Shown here in pieces: positions 57,442 to 64,000 of a stretch of DNA of 64,000 bases. This stretch comes from CAZQGO01 sp964593065. GTDB taxonomy: Bacteria; Oederibacteriota; JAAXVQ01. Position numbers and translations under genes: made by a program. The stretch covers positions 4,054 through 68,053 of the forward strand of contig CAZQGO010000016.1 of the NCBI GenBank assembly GCA_964593065.1. Direction: 5' to 3'. How positions within the stretch are numbered: the stretch's first letter is position 1; each line of letters begins with the position of its first letter. The notes beneath the pieces were generated by a model. That model was not told where the DNA came from, did no database searches, and saw only the letters and a list, made by a program, of their open reading frames with translations.

Positions 57442-60318
57442 TTAGAACCCGAGCGAGAAATACATCTCCCACACGAACTGCTTTTCCACGGGTTTGAAAA
57501 TCAAGGCCTGATGGTACGCTGCCGGCAGGTACCAGAATAATTCCAGGTCCAGGTGGGCCTCGGCGCCCAAGGCGGCGCCCGCCCGGGAAACCCACTGCTC
57601 CCAGTTCCCGGGAGAACCGTCCCAGGCCGTGCCCCACTCCACGAACCCTTCCAGCCACAGGTCGTGAAAGTACAACGGGATCAGGCCCGGGCCGTCGTCG
57701 ATGTACCACAGGGGCAGGCGGTAGGCGCCGCCCACGGTCAAGGCGTGCGTGCGGTTGAACGGCCCGCCGTGGTACCCGCGGGGAGCGGCCTGGAGAGAGG
57801 CGTCCGGAAGAAGGCCGTGTGTTCCGGACACGCGCGCGGACAGGGCCACGGCCTGCCCCGGCAGGTAGCCGGGAAACATCACCTCGGTCGCGGCCAGCCA
57901 GGCACGGCCGGTGTAGGCTCCCTCCCCCAGCGCCAGCTCACCCCGGCCGGACAGGGCGGCGCCCGCGGTGGGAAAAAGATCCCGGGGCCGGCGGCGAAGG
58001 TGCTGCAGATTGAAGGCGCCGTTGAGCCCGAAATATTCTTTTCCGGGAAAGGCAATCCAGTCCGCCTCCGACACGTCATATCTTTCCAGCCCCAGTCCCA
58101 GGTTGAAACCCGCCCACAGGTCGGATGCCTGCCGCAGGGTCACGGGCAGGGACGCCTGCAGGCCGAAACCCTGGGCCCGGGCCCAGTACCGGGTCTTATC
58201 CTCGGGATCCCCTGCGCGGCCCCAGCGGGCCTGCGCGCGGCTGAACACGGTCCCCTGCAGGGTCACGGGCGTATCCTGGTTGGTATAGGCCAGATCGCCG
58301 TACCACTTCCCCGCCGCCGGCTGGTACAAGGCTTCCCCCCACCAGGAATGGATTTCCAACGGATCCTGGCGCCCGGAGGCCACGCCCCAGGTCAGGCCGT
58401 ACCGGTCTTCGCCGAGCATGGGCATCCAAAACGTCGGCACCAGGTGCGGCCAGGCATCATAGCCGCCGCCGGCGGCCGCCGGTCCAAAAAAGTCATCGGG
58501 CGGAACCGGCTGGGGATGGGACGCAATCGGCGGGAGAGGCTGCCAGTGTTCGGGCGTAAAAGGCGCGAGGACGAGTTGCTGGGTGTTTCCGGGCTGGTAT
58601 TCCGCCAGGGCGATTTTTTTGCCGTCCGGCGATACGGAGGGATTGAACGCGCCCAGACGGGAATCCGTCACCCGGAACAAGGCGCCGCCGGCCAAGTCGT
58701 AGGCATAGATTTGAAACACGCCTGAGCGATCGGACGTGAACAGGATATACTTCCCGTCCGGCGACCAAGCCGGATCGAAGTCCAGGAAAACATCCCACCC
58801 CGTCAGGGCCGTGAGCGTGCCGCCGACCGGATCGACCAGGCAGATATCCTGCACGCCGTTGATTCTCACGGCCGCGGCCAGGCGGCTGCCGTCCGGCGAC
58901 CAGCGCGGCGCCAAGTACACCGCGTCTTCGGGCCCCGGCACCGGGTGCAGGCCGCCCCCGGCCGGATCCAGCCAGGCCAGACGCGTGGGGCCCCAGGCGT
59001 TTTGCACGCACACGATCCGTCCGTCCGGAGCCCGGTCCGGCGACCAGCAGCGCTGGCCGACGGTCAGGCGCTCTTCCCGGCCGTCGGGACCCCAGGCGAA
59101 AAGATCGGCGGTCAGGGTGTCGTCATACAGGGGGTCCGGCAGCAAGCGTGCATAATAATATGTTTGCGTATCCTTCCGGTAGGCGTAGTCGCCAAAAGGG
59201 AGATCGGGCCGCCCGATCTCCCGCAAGGCGCCGGACTGCAGGTTGATCTGCACCAACGCGTCGCCCAGGCTCAGGCTCTGGCGGTAGGCGGCCAGGGTAT
59301 GGTCATCCAGCCATACGGCTTGGTGGAAAAACGCTTCCGGATCGTCCGTGATATACACGGCGTCGTCGAGGGGCGGGCGGATCGGACCGAAGCGGTGCGA
59401 AAAATCGGCCTGCCCCTGCCGTTGGAAAGATTCCCAGGCATCGCCGGGGTCGAGGCCTGCGGCCCGCTGCCAGGCGAAGCCCAAGCCGAAGAACGGCCAC
59501 GCGCTTTGCTGGGCGGAAATCTTGTCCAAGAAACGGTCGCCGGCGGCCTGCTCCGCCAGTAAAAGCAGGTCGTAGCCCGCAATATAGACTCGGTCCCCGG
59601 GCCAGGCGAATCGGGACGTCTCGCCGATCTGCCCCAGGGACCAGGGCCTCCCGGAAAGCAGGTTGGCCGCCAATTCCATGCGGCGATACGTGCTGCGTCC
59701 GAAGCCGCCGGCGCTCAGGCGGGTTTCGGCGAAGACGGCCACCCCTTCCACCCACCATTTGGGAGCGATAAAATTCAAGCCGTTCACTTCACCGAAAAGC
59801 GCGGACAAGCCGCGCGTGAACCCTTCTTCCCGCAGGCCGTGGCAAAGATGGGCGTACTCGTGCAGCATCAGGACTTCCAGCCAGGAGGACTCGCCCCGGC
59901 CGTAGGCCGGCGACAGCGGCGAAACCAGAACGAATTCCATTTTCCGGTATATGGCTTGCGCGAACCCCAGGGCCGCGTCTCTGCGCGCGTTGAGGACCAA
60001 GGGGGTCCGGCCTCCGGGCGCGTAGCCCAGAAGCCCGCGGACCTTGGGGTAGGCCCGCTCGGCGATCCTGGCCGCCCGCGCCGCGGTCAAGCCGACCTCG
60101 GCGGGATAGATCAGAAGGAAATGCTCGGTCGCAAGCTGGCGCCAGTCCTGCGCCGGGTCGCGGCGCGCCTCCGCGGACGCCGGGATGAAGACCGGCAGCA
60201 GGCACGCGGCCAGGCACAACCCGGCGGACAGGCTCCCGAGGCCGGCCGGGAAGAGAGCGGGAAGCCGGGTGAAAAAACGGTGCGGCGAGGGCTTAATTTT
60301 TTCGGCGCGGTTGGCCAC
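57442..60318 (-). CDS. Exported zincin - TolB-type propeller - outer-membrane barrel fusion
   Basis: A 958-residue protein. A signal sequence (LSAGLCLAACLLPVFIPASA, cleavage near EA/RRD) is followed by a gluzincin-like domain with HEYAH at 153-157 (MLHEYAHLCHG) and WWVEGVAVFAE with the third ligand Glu191, a peptidase MA-type pattern. Residues about 320-620 hold PD40/TolB-like blades (WSPDGSRLAAAV, WSPDGKYILFTSDRSG, VSPDGKKIALAE). The last 300 residues are aromatic/Gly alternating strands ending in ...EMYFSLGF, with a terminal Phe typical of outer-membrane barrels. It overlaps the upstream PorV-like gene by 26 bases. Possibly a surface-anchored peptidase or an inactive substrate-handling relative. 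No close named family is recognised. Confidence 0.82.
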   Translation of the reverse strand: MANRAEKIKPSPHRFFTRLPALFPAGLGSLSAGLCLAACLLPVFIPASAEARRDPAQDWRQLATEHFLLIYPAEVGLTAARAARIAERAYPKVRGLLGYAPGGRTPLVLNARRDAALGFAQAIYRKMEFVLVSPLSPAYGRGESSWLEVLMLHEYAHLCHGLREEGFTRGLSALFGEVNGLNFIAPKWWVEGVAVFAETRLSAGGFGRSTYRRMELAANLLSGRPWSLGQIGETSRFAWPGDRVYIAGYDLLLLAEQAAGDRFLDKISAQQSAWPFFGLGFAWQRAAGLDPGDAWESFQRQGQADFSHRFGPIRPPLDDAVYITDDPEAFFHQAVWLDDHTLAAYRQSLSLGDALVQINLQSGALREIGRPDLPFGDYAYRKDTQTYYYARLLPDPLYDDTLTADLFAWGPDGREERLTVGQRCWSPDRAPDGRIVCVQNAWGPTRLAWLDPAGGGLHPVPGPEDAVYLAPRWSPDGSRLAAAVRINGVQDICLVDPVGGTLTALTGWDVFLDFDPAWSPDGKYILFTSDRSGVFQIYAYDLAGGALFRVTDSRLGAFNPSVSPDGKKIALAEYQPGNTQQLVLAPFTPEHWQPLPPIASHPQPVPPDDFFGPAAAGGGYDAWPHLVPTFWMPMLGEDRYGLTWGVASGRQDPLEIHSWWGEALYQPAAGKWYGDLAYTNQDTPVTLQGTVFSRAQARWGRAGDPEDKTRYWARAQGFGLQASLPVTLRQASDLWAGFNLGLGLERYDVSEADWIAFPGKEYFGLNGAFNLQHLRRRPRDLFPTAGAALSGRGELALGEGAYTGRAWLAATEVMFPGYLPGQAVALSARVSGTHGLLPDASLQAAPRGYHGGPFNRTHALTVGGAYRLPLWYIDDGPGLIPLYFHDLWLEGFVEWGTAWDGSPGNWEQWVSRAGAALGAEAHLDLELFWYLPAAYHQALIFKPVEKQFVWEMYFSLGF

Positions 60319-61330
60319 GGCGAAGGCGCTTGACGGGAGCGGAAAACTTCAAGGTGACGGCAATCTGGTGCGTCAGGCCGAGATCGCCGAAAGAGGCCAG
60401 GGCATAATCCAAATTCAGCAAGGCGATGCGCAGGCCCGCGCCGGCGGTCAGGCCGGCCGGGGATCCCAAGCTGCCGCTGTCCTTGATTTTATAACCGACG
60501 CGCAGAGCCAGGGTCCGGTCGTACCAGTACTCGGTGCCGAGATGACCGGAAACATACCGGGTATCCCCGAAGGGCACGTTCGCGTCCGCCAGCACGTTCC
60601 ACTGGTCTTTGGGCCGCAAGCGCAGCGGCAAGAGATAGGCCGCGCCGGCTCTCACGCCCAGGGGCAAAGAGGCATGACCCATGGGCGTGCCGAGGTTCTG
60701 CAGGGTCAAGCCGAGCATCAGGCCCTTCACGCCGGGGCGGTACAGGGCGCCCGCGTCGAGAGCCACGGCGGCATAGGACTGGGTGTCGATGCTTTGACTG
60801 ATGAGCTTCACCGCGCCGCCCACGGCCAGGGACGCGGACAGGGCGTATCCCATGCCCCCGCTCAGGATCAGCGTCACGGGCGAGAACTGTCCCACCACTT
60901 CGGGAAAACCGTTGTGGTCCTCCACCTTGTCCAACATGCCGTAATTGACGTAGGCCAAGTTGAATCCGAGACCCATGCGGGGCGATAAGCGCTGGGCGTA
61001 GGCGAGATACTCCAGGGAGGTTTGCAGCAAATAGATGTTATGCATGAAGCCGACCTGCAGGCCGTGGATTTGGGCCAGGCCGGCGGCGTTCCAGGCCGTG
61101 GCGTTGAGGTCGTCGGCCTTGGCGACGAAGGCTTCGCCCAGGGCCACCGGGCGCGGTCCCAGGCCGAGTTTCAGCTCCGCGCCGCCCGTTTGTCCCACGG
61201 CGAAGGTGGTCTGTTCCTCCCCCCGGGCGGTGAGCGATCCGCCGAGCAGAAGCACCGTCGCCGCGCACACCCCGATGCGCCTCAGGGTCAAGGCCCTGCG
61301 CCAGAACCACGGACCGGTAGGTCGTTCCAT
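60293..61330 (-). CDS. PorV/PQ-family outer-membrane barrel protein
   Basis: A paralog of the next protein. After a signal peptide (RRIGVCAATVLLLGGSLTARG) it has the family opening GGAELKLGLGPRPVALGEAF, followed by VAKADDLNATAWNAAGLAQI, then amphipathic strands to SFGDLGLTHQIAVTLKF and a short basic tail. The promoter's -10 covers the two upstream ATGs (61342, 61339), so I choose MERPTGPWF at 61330. In Bacteroidetes PorV carries type IX secretion substrates; here only family resemblance is shown. Coupled to the zincin-barrel gene. Confidence 0.85.
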   Translation of the reverse strand: MERPTGPWFWRRALTLRRIGVCAATVLLLGGSLTARGEEQTTFAVGQTGGAELKLGLGPRPVALGEAFVAKADDLNATAWNAAGLAQIHGLQVGFMHNIYLLQTSLEYLAYAQRLSPRMGLGFNLAYVNYGMLDKVEDHNGFPEVVGQFSPVTLILSGGMGYALSASLAVGGAVKLISQSIDTQSYAAVALDAGALYRPGVKGLMLGLTLQNLGTPMGHASLPLGVRAGAAYLLPLRLRPKDQWNVLADANVPFGDTRYVSGHLGTEYWYDRTLALRVGYKIKDSGSLGSPAGLTAGAGLRIALLNLDYALASFGDLGLTHQIAVTLKFSAPVKRLRRGQPRRKN

Positions 61331-61337
61331 GCCATCC

Positions 61338-61365
61338 ATCATAGCTCACTTTTTAGGAAAGTCAA
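61338..61365 (-). promoter_or_regulatory. Promoter of the PorV-like / zincin-barrel operon
   Basis: Minus strand: -35 TTGACT (61365-61360), 16-base spacer, -10 TATGAT (61343-61338). The expected start (61331-61332) falls zero to two bases before the ATG at 61330, so the transcript would be leaderless. Confidence 0.65.
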
Positions 61366-61420
61366 TTTGGAATCCTCCACCGTGCCCGGACTCGCTCCGG
61401 GCGGACCGCTTTGACCCGGT

Positions 61421-61457
61421 AAATAAAAAGCCCTCCGGGAATTATCCCGGAGGGCTT
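61421..61457 (-). terminator. Intrinsic terminator between the two PorV-like genes
   Basis: A perfect 13-base stem (AAGCCCTCCGGGA / TCCCGGAGGGCTT) with a four-base loop and TTTATTT on the minus strand. It ends the transcript of the upstream PorV paralog, so the two paralogs are separate transcription units. Confidence 0.92.
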
Positions 61458-61479
61458 CAGGACCGCGGGCAGGCGGGGC

Positions 61480-62430
61480 TTACTGAAAGTTGACGCCGAT
61501 CGCGATCTGATGCGTCAAGCCCAGGTCCCCGAAAGACACCAGCGCATAATCCACGTTGATCATTTGGATCTGGACGCCGAGGCCGGCGGTCAGGCCGGTA
61601 ACCCCGCCCAAGTCGCCGGTGTTCTTGGCCTTGTACCCCACGCGCGCGGCGATCATCTGGTTGTACCAGTACTCGGTGCCGATGTTGACGGAGGTGTAAT
61701 TCGTGTCCCCGAACGGCACATTGACGTCCAGCAGGAGGTTCCAGACGTCCTTCTCGGAAAACTTCACCGGCACCACGTACGCCGCCCCGACCTTGGCGTT
61801 CATCGGCAGGGAGGCTTCCGCCAGCTCGGTGCCCAAATTCTGGATCGCCAGGCCGAATTGAAGGCCTTCCACGCCGGGACGGATCAAACCGCCCACATCC
61901 ACGGCCACCGCCGAATAGGACTCCGTGTCGATGCTCTGGCTGATAAACTTCACGGCTCCGCCCACGGCCAGGCTGGAAAGGACCCACTGCCCGTAGCCGG
62001 CCGTGAAGGTGAACACGGAAGGAGTGAAATCCCCCACCACCACCGGCAGCCCGCTGGCATCCACCTGCACCTTGTCCAGTTTCCCGTAGTTTAAGTAAGT
62101 CAGGTTGGCGCCGATCCCCGCGCCCTCGAACAGGTTCTGGGCATAGGCCACGTATTCCAGGGAAGTTTCCTGCAGGTAGATGTTGTGCATAAAGCCGGCT
62201 TGATAGCCGGTGAGCTGGGCCAAACCCGCCGGGTTCCAGGCCGTGGAGTTGAGATCATCCGCTTTGGCCACAAAGGCTTCGCCCATGGCGACCGGTCTGG
62301 GACCCAGGCCGATTTTCAACTCCGAGCCGCCGACCTTGCCGATGGCGTAATTGGTCTGGTCCGCGGCCAGCGGCAGCGCCGATGCCAGCCCCAAGAATAC
62401 GATTCCCGCCCATCCCGTGATTTTTTTCAT
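61480..62430 (-). CDS. PorV/PQ-family outer-membrane barrel protein (single-gene transcript)
   Basis: A 316-residue protein with signal peptide MKKITGWAGIVFLGLASALP (cleavage near LAA/DQ). The mature part begins GGSELKIGLGPRPVAMGEAF, then AKADDLNSTAWNPAGLAQL, the conserved PorV/PQ start, followed by repeated barrel strands (GAGIGANLTYLNYGKLDKV; VGGAVKFISQSIDTESYSAV) and ending in HQIAIGVNFQ. ATG at 62430 has AGGGGG upstream. It has its own consensus promoter and terminator, which suggests high expression as a major outer-membrane protein. Strongly similar to its neighbour along its whole length. Confidence 0.87.
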   Translation of the reverse strand: MKKITGWAGIVFLGLASALPLAADQTNYAIGKVGGSELKIGLGPRPVAMGEAFVAKADDLNSTAWNPAGLAQLTGYQAGFMHNIYLQETSLEYVAYAQNLFEGAGIGANLTYLNYGKLDKVQVDASGLPVVVGDFTPSVFTFTAGYGQWVLSSLAVGGAVKFISQSIDTESYSAVAVDVGGLIRPGVEGLQFGLAIQNLGTELAEASLPMNAKVGAAYVVPVKFSEKDVWNLLLDVNVPFGDTNYTSVNIGTEYWYNQMIAARVGYKAKNTGDLGGVTGLTAGLGVQIQMINVDYALVSFGDLGLTHQIAIGVNFQ

Positions 62431-62502
62431 GACCCGCCCCCTGAGATGCATTCACTGCAGCGTTTTTCGACTGCCCGCTCCCCCGCTTGGAAGAACACTA
62501 TA

Positions 62503-62530
62503 ATAGTATTCTAGATTGGGTAAATGTCAA
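62503..62530 (-). promoter_or_regulatory. Strong promoter of the second PorV-like gene
   Basis: Minus strand: perfect -35 TTGACA (62530-62525), 16-base spacer, -10 TACTAT (62508-62503) in an AT-rich patch. Leader about 65-70 bases. Confidence 0.75.
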
Positions 62531-62537
62531 GTCGGAA

Positions 62538-62969
62538 TCAACCGGTTTTGCCGCCCCGGCGGCGGTGCAGGACTTCTCCGACCTGCAGGCGCGCCAGGGC
62601 TTTTTTCAGGGAAATTTCAGCCGCCTCCTGGGCGGCGCCCTGAAGTCCCTGTTTCAACTGCGCCAAGGCCCGAACGCGCGCTTGCCGGGCGGCCTCCAAG
62701 TCGATGTCGTCGGCCCTTTCCGCGGTGTCCGCCAGCACGATGATTTTGTCGGGAGTCACCTCGGCGTATCCGCCCCCGATGGCGTAGACCACTTCTTCGC
62801 CCCCGGCCCGGTATTTCAGCATGCCGGGTTTTAAAGCCGAAACCATGGAAACGTGGCGCGGCAGCACGCCGAAATACCCCTCGGAGCCGGGCAGCAACAC
62901 CTCTTCCACTTCCTGGGCGATGACCTGCCGCTCGGGCGTCACCACGTCGAGCTGGATCGTCTGGGCCAT
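62538..62969 (-). CDS. atpC: F1Fo ATP synthase epsilon subunit
   Basis: A 143-residue epsilon subunit: beta-sandwich IQLDVVTPERQVIAQEVEEV, LPGSEGYFGVLPRHVSMVSAL, VYAIGGGYAEVTPDKIIVLAD and a C-terminal helical hairpin (EAARQARVRALAQLKQGLQ). ATG at 62969 with GAGGAG upstream; the frame above it runs into the repeat-rich spacer. Last gene of the atp operon. Confidence 0.95.
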   Translation of the reverse strand: MAQTIQLDVVTPERQVIAQEVEEVLLPGSEGYFGVLPRHVSMVSALKPGMLKYRAGGEEVVYAIGGGYAEVTPDKIIVLADTAERADDIDLEAARQARVRALAQLKQGLQGAAQEAAEISLKKALARLQVGEVLHRRRGGKTG

Positions 62970-62995
62970 ACCGAAACTCCTCGCCTTAGGAGCTT

Positions 62996-63152
62996 TCAGG
63001 GGAACCACCCCGACCGGAGGGGGAATCGTATGGGACTCCCTGCGGTCGCAGGTTCCCCTGACGCGGTCGCTGCGCTCCTTTGGAGGAGCGCTCCCCTCTG
63101 ACTCTCGCAGCGCTCGCTGTTTCCCCCACGGGTCAGGGGATGTTCCCCTGAC
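62996..63152. repeat. Palindromic repeat cluster between atpD and atpC
   Basis: TCAGGGGAACC (62996-63006) is inverted as GGTTCCCCTGA (63051-63061). GTCAGGGGA-TGT-TCCCCTGAC forms a perfect 9-base hairpin at 63132-63152. GCGCTCCT-TTGG-AGGAGCGC forms another at 63072-63091. Four copies of the TCCCCTGA core in both orientations look like a REP- or MITE-like element. The spacer 62970-63311 holds no gene I can support. Confidence 0.75.
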
Positions 63153-63311
63153 TACCCCTGGATTCTTTCAGGATCCCCGCCGATGCGTCCTGCTTTCCTT
63201 CCCGCTTCCGTCGGGGCTTCACCGCCCCCGAACCCTAAGCCTCAGCATCTGGATGAGGCCGCGGGCCGATGTCTGCGCGCCCGCGGCCGTCCCGGGCGCC
63301 GCGGGGCCGGT

Positions 63312-64000
63312 CTAAACGGCCGCCAATTGCTTGGCCTTGGAGACCGCTTCCTCGACGTTGCCCACGTTGATGAAGGCTTGTTCCGGCAGATCGTCGTAAT
63401 GCCCCTCGACGATCTCCTTGAACCCCCGGATGGTTTCCTTCAGGGGCACGTAGCGTCCCGGCGTCTGCGTGAATTCCTGGGCCACGAAAAAAGGCTGCGA
63501 CAGGAACCGCTGCAGCTTCCGCGCCCGGGAAACCAGAAGCTTGTCGTCCTCGGACAGTTCGTCGATCCCCAGGATGGCGATAATGTCCTGCAGGTCCTTG
63601 TAGCGCTGGATGATCTGCTGCACGTCGCGGGCGACCCGGTAATGCTCCTCGCCGACCACTTCCGGCGAAAGAATGCGGGAGGTGGAATCCAGGGGATCGA
63701 CCGCAGGATAAATTCCCTGTTCCACGATGGCGCGGGACAAAACCGTGGTGGCATCCAGGTGCGAAAAGGCCGTGGCCGGCGCCGGGTCCGTGAGGTCGTC
63801 CGCGGGCACGTAAATCGCCTGGACGGAAGTGATGGAGCCGCGCTGGGTGGAGGTAATCCGTTCCTGGAGCTCCCCCATTTCCGTCGCCAAGGTGGGCTGG
63901 TAGCCGACGGCCGAGGGCATGCGCCCCAGGAGGGCCGAGACCTCCGAGCCGGCCTGCGTGAAACGGAAGATGTTGTCGATGAACAGGAGGACGTCCTGGC
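63312..64000 (-). CDS. atpD: F1Fo ATP synthase beta subunit (3' part; gene continues past window)
   Basis: The frame enters at the window edge and reads DVLLFIDNIFRFTQAGSEVS, then GRMPSAVGYQPTLATEMGEL, TSTQRGSITSVQAIYVPADDLTDPAP and the DELSEDD loop, and ends ...AVSKAKQLAAV. These are the Walker B and C-terminal parts of the catalytic beta subunit. The 5' half with the P-loop lies beyond 64000. The gap to atpC (342 bases) is far longer than usual for this pair. Confidence 0.97.
   Translation of the reverse strand, partial: QDVLLFIDNIFRFTQAGSEVSALLGRMPSAVGYQPTLATEMGELQERITSTQRGSITSVQAIYVPADDLTDPAPATAFSHLDATTVLSRAIVEQGIYPAVDPLDSTSRILSPEVVGEEHYRVARDVQQIIQRYKDLQDIIAILGIDELSEDDKLLVSRARKLQRFLSQPFFVAQEFTQTPGRYVPLKETIRGFKEIVEGHYDDLPEQAFINVGNVEEAVSKAKQLAAV

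Overview
The window reads as a chromosomal fragment of a GC-rich, double-membraned bacterium, most likely a scaffold from a metagenome-assembled genome because it holds two 100-base N runs (4525-4624 and 11431-11530). The core genes are bacterial. The replicative polymerase is a PolC rather than a DnaE, and the rpsB-to-ribF gene order is that of Firmicutes. Against a Firmicutes origin, there are outer-membrane beta-barrel proteins of the PorV/PQ type, a barrel-tailed exported peptidase-like protein, and secreted proteins ending in FlgD-like sorting-type domains. This mix suits one of the candidate phyla that combine PolC with PorV/PQ proteins. I cannot name the phylum from sequence alone.

Layout. 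At 1-7718 (minus) lies a gatC-gatA-zinc ribbon-gatB-rlmD-polA operon with a clear sigma70-type promoter. At 7807-9742 (minus) are archease and the RNA ligase RtcB. At 9907-15375 (plus) are two exported, surface-type proteins (an NHL propeller with a Pro/Thr linker, and a DUF2341/LamG-like protein) and a PolX-PHP polymerase. At 15401-20690 (minus) is a compact operon STAS - PP2C phosphatase - HU - PcrA helicase - STAS - RsbW-like kinase, which is a near-complete partner-switching module wrapped around two DNA-binding genes.

From 48412 down to 20821 (minus) runs a long informational/envelope supercluster: rpsB-tsf-pyrH-frr-uppS-cdsA-dxr-rseP-ispG, then a small accessory insert (YVTN lipoprotein, a frameshifted small exported gene, and a TPR protein with an HExxH domain), then proS-GT4-polC-nusA-infB-ylxP-rbfA-nrnA-truB-ribF. 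Only murB is inverted inside it. Internal promoters precede polC and nusA. The nusA leader carries a perfect intrinsic terminator that can only act as an attenuator.

At 48626-57201 (minus) are mfd, three SurA/PrsA-like periplasmic folding factors, argC and argJ. At 57442-62430 (minus) are two PorV/PQ paralogs and a large zincin-propeller-barrel fusion. At 62538-64000 (minus) are atpC and the 3' part of atpD, separated by an unusually long spacer full of palindromic repeats.

Together the genes cover translation (rpsB, tsf, infB, nusA, rbfA, frr, proS, gatCAB, truB, rlmD), isoprenoid and envelope-lipid synthesis (dxr, ispG, uppS, cdsA, murB, rseP), and replication and repair (polA, polC, polX, pcrA, mfd). 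Many neighbours overlap by 4 bases (ATGA/GTGA), so translational coupling is common. No tRNA, rRNA, CRISPR array, insertion sequence or phage gene was seen.
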